DNA of 64,000 nt from G963666705 sp963666705 (GCA_963666705.2 CAXXKO010000029.1:372001-436000); one strand, 5' to 3'. Counted from the first letter of the stretch, positions 53,100-61,621 are shown. Made by a program: numbers and translations. The notes: generated from the sequence alone by a model not told the origin.

Positions 53100-53484
53100 G
53101 GGCGAAAATTTGCCACACTGTTGCCATGGGCGCAACAATCGCCCTGAGAGCCGCATAAATTGGCGGGATGCAACCGGATACGTTGTCAGGTGCGCAGGCC
53201 CGGGCCGCCGGACGTTGACGCGGCGACCGCGAGCGCGAGCTTACCAAAGGCCTGTCACGCAAAACACCTGGCCAACACCAGCGGCGCCCGAGGGCTTCGA
53301 TTTCCCTAACGCGTCCGCTCGGGCGGCTTACGGCGCGCCGACGGGTGGGTTAGAATCAAGCTGTTTCATGGGCCTTGCGGCCTCTGAATGGTTCCTCGAC
53401 GGGGAGCGGGGTCTGTGCCTTGCTCCCCGTTTCCGTCGTGCGGGACTCGCGCCACGGCTCCGGGCCGTTCAACGCCGCCATTAG
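53100..53484. other. Gap without a recognisable gene
   Basis: 385 bases between the terminase-like gene and the alcohol-dehydrogenase fragment. No credible reading frame. The only clear structure is the hairpin at 53400-53429. The boundary of the integrated element probably lies here. Confidence 0.5.
53400..53429 (+). terminator. Hairpin followed by T residues
   Basis: A perfect eight-base stem, CGGGGAGC and GCTCCCCG, with a 14-base loop, followed by TTT. This is compatible with a weak intrinsic terminator on the plus strand. No plus-strand gene directly precedes it. Confidence 0.4.
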
Positions 53485-53657
53485 GTTCAATCGGCATCCC
53501 CCACACGCTCGCGGAGATCGGTGTCGACGACGCCCGGGTCGACCGTCTGGCCGCGCTCGCCACCGAAGATCCGAACGTGGCCAGCAACCCGGTGCCGCTC
53601 GACGACGCGGCCCACAGGACCCTGCTGCTGGCCAGCCTCGAGGGACGCCTGCCTTAA
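53485..53657 (+). pseudogene. C-terminal fragment of an iron-containing alcohol dehydrogenase
   Basis: About 56 codons, GSIGIPHTLAEIGVDDARVD to ASLEGRLP and a stop, match the C-terminus of group III iron-dependent alcohol dehydrogenases. The remaining ~320 residues are missing. It lies at the right edge of the integrated-element genes and tail to tail with the metallohydrolase, so an insertion or deletion has probably removed the gene body. Confidence 0.65.
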
Positions 53658-53670
53658 TCTCTGCCCGCGC

Positions 53671-54933
53671 TCAGGCCGCCCGCTGCTCGGGCAGCACGGG
53701 AGCGTCGGCGTCGATGCGCACGCCCGCGCGCAGGCAGAAGAGCGGCCGCACCAGGCGCTCCGCCGAGAGTTCCGTGCCATCGTTGTCGCGCAACGACCAG
53801 CGCCCGCGCTCGTCCGCCAAGACCGAGAGATCGGCCATCACACCCGGCTCGAGGGTGCCGGCCTCGCCCGCAAGGCCCAATCCCTCGGCCGCGTGGGACG
53901 TGACCATCGGCACCACGTCCTCGAGCGCAAGCCCCAGCGCCACCAGCTCCGTCATCGCGTGGCACAGGCTGAACCCGACCCCGCCGGCAAAGGGCATCAT
54001 CTCGGGATCGGGATGGACCTCGGGCACGCCGCGGGTCGGCGTCACGTCCGTGTTGTAGCCATGAAGATCGCCGCCCAGGGTGGTGGGGACGATACCCGCA
54101 TCGAGCACCTTCCGCGCCATGGCGAAGCTGAAGTGGGAGCCGTGCCCGACGTCGATGCGCAGACCCCGCGCGAGCGCCTGCGTGACGATCGGGTGGACCC
54201 GGCCGTCCGCGCCGATGAAGCCGCCCGGGTGGCGGCTGAACGGGTGGGCCATAATGTCGCCCGGATCGAGCCGTGCCACGGCATCGGGGAACAGGCTGTC
54301 GAGATCGATCGCGACGTTCGCCTTCTCCGGGGTCCGAAAGAGCTGGCCGAAATGAACGTAGAGCGGCACGCCGGCCGCGCGTGATGCCTCCTTGGCCTTG
54401 TCGAGGATGCCGAAGCCGTGGCGGGCGAAGGTGCCGATCTCGGCGTTGACCTTGATGCCCTTCACCAGATCGCGGTTCGCCTCGATGCAGCGGACGCACG
54501 CGTCCACGTCGATGCCGGGGCCGTACAGATCGGCCGACAGGTGGCCCTCGCCGACCGGATAGATCGAGACGAAGGCATGGACACGGGTGCGCGCGGGCTC
54601 GACCACGTAGTGGCGAAACGCGTCCATCGACATGTAGCTCGCGCCGCCGAGATCGACCAGGGTGGTGACGCCCGAGCGGACACCCACGAGATCGGGATTG
54701 AGACCGAAGCGTCCGACCGCGTGCTCGAATACGTGGGCATGGGTGTCGATGAGGCCGGGCAGCACCAGGCGGCCGGCCACCGCCTCGACCCGCCGGGCCT
54801 CGGCCGGGTCGATGGCCGGTTCCACGGCCGCGATGCGCGTATCCTTGATGGCGATGTCGCGGATATCGTCGAGACCGGCCGCCGGGTCGATCACGCGGCC
54901 ACCCGCGATCAACAGATCATAGCGGTGTGCCAT
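53671..54933 (-). CDS. Dihydroorotase-like amidohydrolase
   Basis: A 420-residue amidohydrolase-superfamily metalloenzyme. The metal-binding HxH is in GLIDTHAHVFEHAVG near residue 65. The carboxylated-Lys region is VKGIKVNAEIG, and later metal ligands are in YVHFGQL, DVGHGSHFSFA and GGDLHGYN. It ends with VMADLSVLADERG, typical of deacetylase/dihydroorotase-like members. The ATG at 54933 gives the usual AHRYDLLIAGGRVIDPA start. It probably hydrolyses a cyclic amide or N-acyl substrate. It looks chromosomal and stands alone between element remnants and IS1380. Confidence 0.88.
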   Translation of the reverse strand: MAHRYDLLIAGGRVIDPAAGLDDIRDIAIKDTRIAAVEPAIDPAEARRVEAVAGRLVLPGLIDTHAHVFEHAVGRFGLNPDLVGVRSGVTTLVDLGGASYMSMDAFRHYVVEPARTRVHAFVSIYPVGEGHLSADLYGPGIDVDACVRCIEANRDLVKGIKVNAEIGTFARHGFGILDKAKEASRAAGVPLYVHFGQLFRTPEKANVAIDLDSLFPDAVARLDPGDIMAHPFSRHPGGFIGADGRVHPIVTQALARGLRIDVGHGSHFSFAMARKVLDAGIVPTTLGGDLHGYNTDVTPTRGVPEVHPDPEMMPFAGGVGFSLCHAMTELVALGLALEDVVPMVTSHAAEGLGLAGEAGTLEPGVMADLSVLADERGRWSLRDNDGTELSAERLVRPLFCLRAGVRIDADAPVLPEQRAA

Positions 54934-54970
54934 CAGGCACCTCCCCGAGCGCATCCGAGCGGGCAAAAAC

Positions 54971-55079
54971 TCTAGCGCGATTCCAGTTTGACTGGAATCG
55001 CGTCAGGCCGCGACCGCGGCCCGCCGGCAGTCCGCGCCCCCGCGGAGGCGCGGACCTTAAGGTCCGCTGCCGCGAGCGA
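54971..55079. repeat. Dispersed ~110-bp palindromic repeat, copy 1
   Basis: It contains TTCCAGTTTGACTGGAA, a GCGGCCCGCCGG core and a second palindrome GCGGACCTTAAGGTCCGC, then TGCCGCGAGCG. The same order of parts occurs at 61515-61621. It lies between the metallohydrolase start and IS1380 copy C. Confidence 0.8.
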
Positions 55080-55085
55080 TATGAG

Positions 55086-56745
55086 CCGACATTCCCCATA
55101 TACCATCCAAATTCGTGGAAATCGTACCACTTTCCCACCGCCAAGGGAACTGTATCCCCTATGCAGCCATCCGATGGCATGATTTTGGTAATCGGCCCGC
55201 GCTTGGAAGGCCACTCGGTCATTTTTCTCGCCATCCAGACACACCTCTCCTGTCGCTTTCTCCTCGCCGTCGATTCCCTCGGCCTACGCCGGAGCGGGTC
55301 TTCGTCGCAGATCATCAATCAAGCTCAGGATTTTCCGGAACAGGTCCCTCGGCACCGCCACCTCAGCCAATTGGAACGTAACGTAGCGGCCATGTCGGAC
55401 AACCTTGGCCCCGATCTTCACCAGCTTGTCGCGCAACGTCGTCATCGACCAGTGCTCCACCTCCTTCGGCAAAGCCAGTGTCCTCATGAAGTTGCCCAGA
55501 TTGTAGGCCAGGGCGTGAAGCTGGAGCCGAACGGCATTGTTGCGGAACTTGCGACATGACAGACGGGTCCAGTTGATGGCGTTCTTGCCTTCCTTGATGT
55601 GCTGCTCCGCCGTGCCACGGTGATTATAGAACGCCACCACCCGCTTGGTAGGGCGCGACAGATTAGTGACGATGAAACCGACGCGAGGAACCAGCTCGCC
55701 GGGGTGCCACTCCACTTTGGCCACGACACGGCGCTTCTTGTTCCACGATCCGGCCTGATAGCTGAAGCTGGCGTGGAAACGGCGAACATGGTCGGGCGGG
55801 CGACCGACAGGTCGCGTAAGCAGATGGGCAATGTTCCGCTGGAGAATCGCGTTCGCTTTGAGGCGGATGACGTAGAGTAATCCCTCGGCTTCGAGATATT
55901 CGTATATCTCCGGTGAGGCGAAGGCGGCATCGCCACGAAAATACAGCCGCACCTTCCTTTCCTTATAGCGCATCACCACCGGCTCCAGAACATTCCGCCA
56001 TCCGTCGGCACTGTGAACATTACCGGGGCGCAGGGAACATCTCTCCAAGTCGCCGAACTGGTTGAACAGGAATAGCGGATGGTAGCAGGTACAGCCGAAG
56101 TGACCATTGTACGCTGTTCCCTCTTGTTCGCCATGGGTCGGGCTGACGCTGCTGTCCATGTCGAGAATGATCATCTTCGGCGGATGGCGGTCATGAACCT
56201 TGTCGATCCACACCCCGTTCATGTCGACCAAGGCTTCAACGTTCTCGTCGGTGGCCAATAGCTCCGTCTCGAAGCGTCCCATCTGGCTGGTGGAAGCGGC
56301 CTGTCTTTCGATGGCCTTGCCGCCAACAATCCAGCGCATGGCGGGATCGCGTCCCAGACGGTCGGCGTCGTTCACATCGTCATAGCCGCCAAGGCGCCCG
56401 AAAACGGACTGGCGAAACTGACCCGTCTTGCCGTGCCATCCGTTCTTGCCGTGCCATCCGTTCTTGCCGGTACGGCTATCCTGGAAAACACCCTCGGCCA
56501 TCTCAGTCAGGCCGAGGGCATCGTCAAGCTCCCGGTAGGCGAGCAACCCGGCATCAGAGGTGATCTTGGAACCGTGGAATTCAAGCTTCAATCGACGGTC
56601 AAAAACGACCCGAAGGCACCCCGGTTTCGATTCACCCATCGAGTGTGCCATATCCGCCGCTCCATGTATGCTACAACTTCATGATTCTTATAGCAGAATC
56701 GCCTTCTCGCCGCACTGAATATCGACGATACTTGGGAAATGCGGG
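55086..56745 (-). mobile_element. IS1380-family element, copy C, chimeric
   Basis: A 1660-bp element. From 55086 to about 56530 it is almost identical to copy B. The last ~200 bases, including the first codons of the transposase and the right terminal region, are clearly diverged. An 18-bp tandem duplication (GCCGTGCCATCCGTTCTT) lies at about 56430-56466. The ends are CCGACATTCCCCA and CCCGCATTTCCCA. The flanks ATGAG and TTCAA do not match, so there is no target duplication. Confidence 0.9.
55284..56651 (-). CDS. IS1380-family transposase, copy C
   Basis: A 455-residue version of the transposase at 10277-11626. The catalytic core is identical (IILDMDSSVSPTHG, YFRGDAAFASPEIY). It differs in the first ~20 residues and by an inserted six-residue repeat, GKNGWHGKNGWHGKTG, near residue 65. 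It is apparently full length. Confidence 0.92.
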   Translation of the reverse strand: MAHSMGESKPGCLRVVFDRRLKLEFHGSKITSDAGLLAYRELDDALGLTEMAEGVFQDSRTGKNGWHGKNGWHGKTGQFRQSVFGRLGGYDDVNDADRLGRDPAMRWIVGGKAIERQAASTSQMGRFETELLATDENVEALVDMNGVWIDKVHDRHPPKMIILDMDSSVSPTHGEQEGTAYNGHFGCTCYHPLFLFNQFGDLERCSLRPGNVHSADGWRNVLEPVVMRYKERKVRLYFRGDAAFASPEIYEYLEAEGLLYVIRLKANAILQRNIAHLLTRPVGRPPDHVRRFHASFSYQAGSWNKKRRVVAKVEWHPGELVPRVGFIVTNLSRPTKRVVAFYNHRGTAEQHIKEGKNAINWTRLSCRKFRNNAVRLQLHALAYNLGNFMRTLALPKEVEHWSMTTLRDKLVKIGAKVVRHGRYVTFQLAEVAVPRDLFRKILSLIDDLRRRPAPA

Positions 56746-56763
56746 TTCAAACAGGGTGTTTGC

Positions 56764-56991
56764 TTAGGCGGCGGTCAACTCGACCACGCGCATGGCGAGC
56801 CAGCTATTCAACTCGGCGCCGCTATAAAAAACGCGGCCGCCGACTTTCAGATAGCTCGGGCCTTTCTTCTTGGCGCGCCACACGCGCCAGGTTTGAGGCC
56901 GGCCGAACTGCTCCAACAGCGGATCGCTCGTGTGATAGAGCTTGGTGTCGTCAAAATGTGTAATTGTAATCATGAGGGCGTTGGCCTCCAA
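56764..56991 (-). CDS. Excisionase/AlpA-like helix-turn-helix protein
   Basis: A 75-residue DNA-binding protein. After a short N-terminus (MITITHFDDTKLYHTSDPLL) it has the HTH_17-type core RAKKKGPSYLKVGGRVFYSG then AELNSWL. Such proteins sit beside tyrosine integrases and steer excision or transcription. ATGs at 56991 and 56973 are possible starts. It is upstream of the integrase region and ends 18 bases from IS1380 copy C. A C-terminal relative is at 51888-51989. Confidence 0.75.
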   Translation of the reverse strand: MEANALMITITHFDDTKLYHTSDPLLEQFGRPQTWRVWRAKKKGPSYLKVGGRVFYSGAELNSWLAMRVVELTAA

Positions 56992-57010
56992 CAGGATTCA
57001 AGTTGAGTGC

Positions 57011-57153
57011 GTTCACCCTCTTGAATAACCGCGCCTGGCCTGCGCCACCGTGGGAGAGAAGGGAAGCTGACCGCCGCGAGGCGCGCTATTCCCCTTTCCC
57101 TGGGGCTGTTCCAAACACAAATTTTTCAAGGTGGTTACGCTCACCCTCTTGAA
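57011..57153. repeat. Two TCACCCTCTTGAA repeats upstream of the HTH gene
   Basis: GTTCACCCTCTTGAA at 57011-57025 and GCTCACCCTCTTGAA at 57139-57153, same orientation, 128 bases apart. They lie between the HTH gene and the integrase stop. A related TTACACCCTCTTA lies on the minus strand at 51692-51704, next to the HTH remnant. They could be integrase or excisionase arm sites. The rest of 56992-57319 holds no convincing gene. Confidence 0.5.
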
Positions 57154-57319
57154 CCGTCGGATGAACACCCTTGCCGGCCGCGTCCTTATCCCCGGGTCCA
57201 GGCGGCCTGCGCCCGTAGGGCTGTTCCACCATCCGCTGAGAATACGCGCTCGGGGCGGCCGCCGTCAACAACATTGTCCATTTTAATCACTGGCACACGC
57301 TACATGCGCCCGCGCCGCC

Positions 57320-58513
57320 CTACCCTTTGTTGCGGATCGGCACGACAACGCCAGCCTTGCCGGCCAGCAACGCCGCCATGCGCTCGGCGCCAGCGTCTTG
57401 AGCGTCATAGAGCGCCGTTCCCGAGCGCCGGGCATAACGGTTTGCCATGGCGAGCGTCTTGTGGCCCAACAAGTCTCTCAACACCAGCACCGACAATCCC
57501 GCGTTGGCGGCGTTGCTGGCGAAGGTGCGGCGCAGGTCGTGAACGGTGCAATCGGCAATATCGGCGGCCTTGCATGCGAGCTTGAAATGCCGGCGCAGGG
57601 TGTCACGGCGAACCGGAAACACTCGATCATCGCCATGGATACGCGGCATGCCGGCGACCACTTGAAGGGCAAGGCCGGCAAGTCTGCGAACGTCGCGGCC
57701 GGTCTTGGTCGAGGGCAACACGATCTCGCCAGTCTCGAAATTGACGTGATCCCAACGCAGCCCCAGGGCCTCGCCAGTACGCCAGCCCGTCAGCATTAAA
57801 AACCGGATAGTGCTTGCTTCCAACGGGCGGCCACAGGCCGCGAGTGCCGCCCCGAGCGCGCTGGTTTCACTCGGGCTTAGCGTGCGATCGCGGGGTTCCT
57901 CCCGCACCTTCTCGATCCCGCGTGCCGGGTTCGTATGCTGCGGGCGGTATTCCCAAGTCTCGAATAGATTGAACAGCATCGAAATCAGCGCCAGCGTGCG
58001 CGACCGCTGAACCTGCGCGATCCTGGCGACTGCGAGCTCTACATCGGCCCGCGTGACATCGGCGATCTTGATATTCCCGAGTGCCGGGGCGACCGTGCGC
58101 CGCGCCTGGCCCCGGTAGTCGATCAAGGTGCGCTCTGTCAGCCGCCCGGCCTCGACGCGGGCCGGCGCGTACTCGGCGAAATAACGGGCGAGCCCATCGC
58201 CCACGGTTGGCGCCGCAGCCGCCTCTTGCCGCTTGCCGGCGGGGTCGCCCCGGCCGAGCCGGATCAACGCCATTTCTTCCCGGGCAACGTGGCGGGCATC
58301 GGCCAGGCTCATTTCTCCAACGCGCCCGAACGTCCAACGGCGCTGACGACCGCCGGCCCGATACATCAACAGGTAAGACTTTGTGCCGCCGCCCGCGATG
58401 CGGACCCCAAACCCCTTTATGCCGGAATCCCAAAGAGTCCAGGCCTCCGCACGCGGCCTGGCGTCTCTGATTCTGCGCTCCGTGAGCGCTGCGGATTGTC
58501 TATCAGTGCTCAT
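57320..58513 (-). CDS. Tyrosine-type integrase
   Basis: A 397-residue phage-type integrase. The N-terminal arm-binding domain has GIKGFGVRIAGGGTKSYLLM. The SAM-like core-binding domain follows near residues 110-200. The catalytic residues are in LMLTGWRTGEALGLRW (Arg), VHDLRRTFASNAANAG (His-x-x-Arg) and LLGHKTLAMANRYARR (His and the nucleophilic Tyr). The ATG at 58513 is preferred over one at 58555. It marks the right edge of an integrated element; no tRNA target was seen next to it. Confidence 0.92.
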   Translation of the reverse strand: MSTDRQSAALTERRIRDARPRAEAWTLWDSGIKGFGVRIAGGGTKSYLLMYRAGGRQRRWTFGRVGEMSLADARHVAREEMALIRLGRGDPAGKRQEAAAAPTVGDGLARYFAEYAPARVEAGRLTERTLIDYRGQARRTVAPALGNIKIADVTRADVELAVARIAQVQRSRTLALISMLFNLFETWEYRPQHTNPARGIEKVREEPRDRTLSPSETSALGAALAACGRPLEASTIRFLMLTGWRTGEALGLRWDHVNFETGEIVLPSTKTGRDVRRLAGLALQVVAGMPRIHGDDRVFPVRRDTLRRHFKLACKAADIADCTVHDLRRTFASNAANAGLSVLVLRDLLGHKTLAMANRYARRSGTALYDAQDAGAERMAALLAGKAGVVVPIRNKG

Positions 58514-58719
58514 GTTCAGTCCCTCCATGGCAGCAACGTGGCAACGGATAGACAAGATAGTTGGTCAACCGCTGTCAACGCAAGCGGTTATTAGCGAACG
58601 CTATTTATCGTTTGGAAAAAAGGGGTTATCAACGAGTTCCGGCGCTTTATCAACGCCGCCGATACCGCTTTCTGTCTGATGTATAATCCGCCGCCTTGGA
58701 ATGCGCGGAGGACCGGGTG

Positions 58720-60069
58720 ATGACGAAGCAGGCGGCGCGCGTGCGCACGGTCATCATGGGGGCGGCGGGACGCGACTTCCATAACTTCAACATGGTCTAC
58801 CGGGAGGATGAGGGCACCGATGTCGTGGCCTTCACGGCGGCTCAGATCCCAGGCATCGGCGGGCGCACTTATCCGCCCGCGCTGGCCGGGCCGCTCTATC
58901 CCGAGGGCATTCCCATTCGCGACCAGTCCGAGCTCGAGGCGATTTGCCAGGCAAGGGCCGTGCGGCGCGTCGTCTTCGCCTATAGCGACGTGACCCACGA
59001 GACGGTGATGCACCTGGCCTCGCGCGCCTTGGCGGGCGGCGCGAATTTCGTGCTGCTCGGGCCTGACGCCACGATGCTGCGCGCAAATGTACCGGTGATT
59101 GCCATCAGCGCCGTCCGCACGGGCTGCGGCAAGTCGCAGGTCGCGCGCTGGCTCTCCCGGTGGCTGCGCGCCCGCGGCGTCCGTGTGGGCGTGATCCGGC
59201 ACCCCATGCCCTACGGCGTCTTGGCCGACCAGGCGGTCCAGCGCTTCGCGACGCGCGCGGATCTGGCGGCGGGCGACTGCACGATCGAGGAGCGGGAGGA
59301 GTACGAGCCCCACATCGCGGCCGGCGGGGTGGTTTTCGCCGGCGTCGATTACGGCCGTATCCTGGCGGCGGCCGATGCGGAGGCGGACATCGTCCTGTGG
59401 AAAGGCGGCAACAACGACTTCCCCTTCGTCCGCCCGGACCTGCACCTGGTCCTCGCCGACGCCCTCCGTCCCGGGCAAGTGACCAGCCATCATCCGGGTG
59501 AGGCGGTCTTGCGTATGGCCGACACGGTGGTCATTGCCAAGACAGATTCGACGGTGCCGGGCGCCGTGGACCGGGTTGCCGCCACTGTCGCGGTGGTGAG
59601 CCCGCGGGCGACGATCGTCCGCGCCGCGTCGCCCGTGACGCTCGATAGCCCTGATGAGGCCGTGCGCGGCCGGCGCGTGTTGGTCGTCGAGGACGGCCCG
59701 ACCATTACCCACGGCGGCATGGCCCATGGCGCCGGCCACGTGGCGGCGACCCGGGCGGGGGCCGCGGAAATCGTCGATCCCCGCGACCATGCGGCACCGG
59801 CAATTGCGGCCGTCTTCGATCGCTATCCGCATATCGGCCCTGTCCTTCCCGCCGTCGGCTACGGCGGGGAGCAGCTGGCGGCGCTCTCGGACACCATCGT
59901 GCGGGTCGATGCGGATGTGGTGATCGTGGCGACGCCGATCGACCTCGCCGCCCTCATCGAGATCGAGCGGCCCTGCATCCGGGTCCGGTACGAATACGCC
60001 GACGCCGGCGAGCCGACGCTCGGCCGTATCGTCGATGAGTTTCTCGGGCGATTGAATATTTCCGTCTGA
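58720..60069 (+). CDS. Cyclic 2,3-diphosphoglycerate synthetase-like GTPase
   Basis: A 449-residue P-loop protein of the cyclic-2,3-diphosphoglycerate synthetase family, known from methanogens and also found in bacteria of unclear role. It starts RVRTVIMGAAGRDFHNFNMV and then YREDEGTDVVAFTAAQIPGI. The P-loop is ISAVRTGCGKSQVARWLSRW near residue 132. Downstream are RHPMPYGVLADQAVQRFAT, EEREEYEPHI, ADIVLWKGGNNDFPFVRPDL and GPTITHGGMAHGAG. GGAGG nine bases upstream supports the ATG at 58720. TATAAT at 58682-58687 may be its -10 box. Confidence 0.85.
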   Translation: MTKQAARVRTVIMGAAGRDFHNFNMVYREDEGTDVVAFTAAQIPGIGGRTYPPALAGPLYPEGIPIRDQSELEAICQARAVRRVVFAYSDVTHETVMHLASRALAGGANFVLLGPDATMLRANVPVIAISAVRTGCGKSQVARWLSRWLRARGVRVGVIRHPMPYGVLADQAVQRFATRADLAAGDCTIEEREEYEPHIAAGGVVFAGVDYGRILAAADAEADIVLWKGGNNDFPFVRPDLHLVLADALRPGQVTSHHPGEAVLRMADTVVIAKTDSTVPGAVDRVAATVAVVSPRATIVRAASPVTLDSPDEAVRGRRVLVVEDGPTITHGGMAHGAGHVAATRAGAAEIVDPRDHAAPAIAAVFDRYPHIGPVLPAVGYGGEQLAALSDTIVRVDADVVIVATPIDLAALIEIERPCIRVRYEYADAGEPTLGRIVDEFLGRLNISV

Positions 60070-60219
60070 AAAATCCATATTCCGCCATCGCCTGTGACGG
60101 CGCGCACAGACGAGGGCCGAGCGACCCTCTATGCAAGGCTAACCGATCGTTCATTTTTCTCGGTTTAGTATATAGCCGGGACTCATGATCTCAGCCCCAA
60201 GCGGGAGGGATTGCCAGCG

Positions 60220-61461
60220 TTGAACAAGGTTCTGGAGACCGTCGGATTTCGCAAGGGCGAATGCATCTTCCGCGAGGGGGATGCGGGCGCGCGCGCCTAT
60301 ATCATCGAGAGCGGCCTGGTCGAGGTCGCCGTGCGCCGGCAGGGACGCGCCCTCGTCCTGGCCGAGCTCGGCGAGGGCGAGTTGCTGGGCGAGATGGCGC
60401 TGCTCGACGGCCTGCGGCGCTCGGCCACGGCGCGGGCGGTGCAGGACACGGTCCTGATCGTGCTCAACCGGGCGCTGGTCGAGGAAAAGCTCGAAAACGC
60501 CGAGCCCATGCTGAACCTCTTCCTGCGCGCCGTTCTCGAGCGGTTCCGCACCACTCGGACCATGGCATTGCCGGAGGACCGGGCGCTGATCGGGCTGTCG
60601 GACATGGGCGCGGCGATGCCCGCGCCGCGCGGCGCGGCATACCAGCGCGAGAGCGAACTGGTGATGGAGCGGCTCAAGTCCGAGCAGGCCTTGAGCGAGG
60701 CCATCGCCAAGGAGCAGCTCGAGCTCGTCTATCAGCCGATCTTCGACCTCCATGAAGGACATGTCGCCGGGTTCGAGGCGCTGATCCGCTGGAACCATCC
60801 CACCGAGGGGACGATCCCACCCTCCGGGTTCATCGATCTCGCCGAGGAGACGGGGCTCATCGTGCCCATGGGGCTCTGGGCCCTGGAGGAAGCCTTGCGG
60901 GCGCTGCTGCGCTTCCGCGAGGTCCGCGCCGGCCACATCTACGACTCGTCCGAGTGCTTCGTGACCGTGAACCTCTCGACCCGCCAGTTCGACGACCCAC
61001 ACCTGGCTGATTCTCTGGGGCGGATCCTGTCCACCAACGATATCGACCCCGGCCTCCTCAAGCTCGAGATCACGGAGAGCCTGCTGATGAAGGATCCCGA
61101 GTTCGCCATGGTCGAGCTGAATCGGCTCAAGAAGCTTGGGCTGAAGCTGGTCATCGACGATTTCGGCACCGGTTACTCGAGCCTCAGCTACCTGTATCGA
61201 TTCCCCATCGACACGCTCAAGATCGATCGCTCCTTCGTCAGCACCATGCTCCAGGACGAGGGCAGCAAGCAGATCGTCCGGGCCACGACCTGGCTCGCTC
61301 ACGCGCTGGCCATGGACGTGGTCGCCGAGGGTGTCGGTGACTCGGGCCAGTTGCTCCAGCTCCAGGGCCTCAATTGCGAATACGGCCAGGGTTTCTTTCT
61401 TTCGCGGCCCTTGGCCGAGCACGACGCCCACTCGGTCATCGACCACCGCCTCGCCTGCTAA
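60220..61461 (+). CDS. Cyclic-nucleotide-binding EAL-domain protein
   Basis: A 413-residue signalling protein. The N-terminal cNMP-binding domain has GFRKGECIFREGDAGARAYI and then GELLGEMALLDGLRRSATAR. A linker leads to an EAL phosphodiesterase domain with VYQPIFDL, GFEALIRWNHP, TVNLSTRQFDD, LEITESLLM, VIDDFGTGYSSLSYL and VAEGVGDSG. These residues are those of an active cyclic-di-GMP hydrolase. No ATG or GTG is available in frame after the upstream stop at 60166. TTG at 60220, ten bases after GGGAGGG, is the likely start; TTG at 60211 is the alternative. It may oppose the GGDEF protein at 38141-39109. Confidence 0.88.
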   Translation: MNKVLETVGFRKGECIFREGDAGARAYIIESGLVEVAVRRQGRALVLAELGEGELLGEMALLDGLRRSATARAVQDTVLIVLNRALVEEKLENAEPMLNLFLRAVLERFRTTRTMALPEDRALIGLSDMGAAMPAPRGAAYQRESELVMERLKSEQALSEAIAKEQLELVYQPIFDLHEGHVAGFEALIRWNHPTEGTIPPSGFIDLAEETGLIVPMGLWALEEALRALLRFREVRAGHIYDSSECFVTVNLSTRQFDDPHLADSLGRILSTNDIDPGLLKLEITESLLMKDPEFAMVELNRLKKLGLKLVIDDFGTGYSSLSYLYRFPIDTLKIDRSFVSTMLQDEGSKQIVRATTWLAHALAMDVVAEGVGDSGQLLQLQGLNCEYGQGFFLSRPLAEHDAHSVIDHRLAC

Positions 61462-61514
61462 ATCCAAGCCGCGGTGATAGGAACCCTTCGAGATCGCCTC
61501 TCCGGCTCTCCGGC

Positions 61515-61621
61515 TAGAGCGTTTCCAGTTTGACTGGAATCGCTCCAGGCCGCAACGCGGCCCGCCGGTCGCCCGGCGCGCCCGCGCAGGCGCGGACCAC
61601 TCGGTCCGCTGCCGCGAGCGA
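61515..61621. repeat. Dispersed ~110-bp palindromic repeat, copy 2
   Basis: The same module order as 54971-55079: TTTCCAGTTTGACTGGAA, GCGGCCCGCCGG, CGCGGACCACTCGGTCCGC, TGCCGCGAGCG. The middles of the two palindromes have changed while the arms still pair, which indicates selection for the structure. The flanks TAGAGCG and CTAGAGCGGG add a further short repeat. It lies between convergent genes; the rest of 61462-61745 shows nothing else. Confidence 0.8.

Noticed and set aside
57011..57153. A CRISPR-like array
   Set aside because: Only two short similar repeats 128 bases apart, with no regular spacing and no cas genes. No CRISPR array was seen anywhere in the window.
57086..57274. A 62-codon minus-strand frame between the HTH gene and integrase
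   Set aside because: No family similarity and no clear ribosome-binding site; it contains one of the short repeats. It is more likely non-coding.
58514..58719. A tRNA gene as the integrase attachment site
   Set aside because: No cloverleaf or conserved tRNA T-loop sequence could be found next to the integrase. The attachment site remains unidentified.
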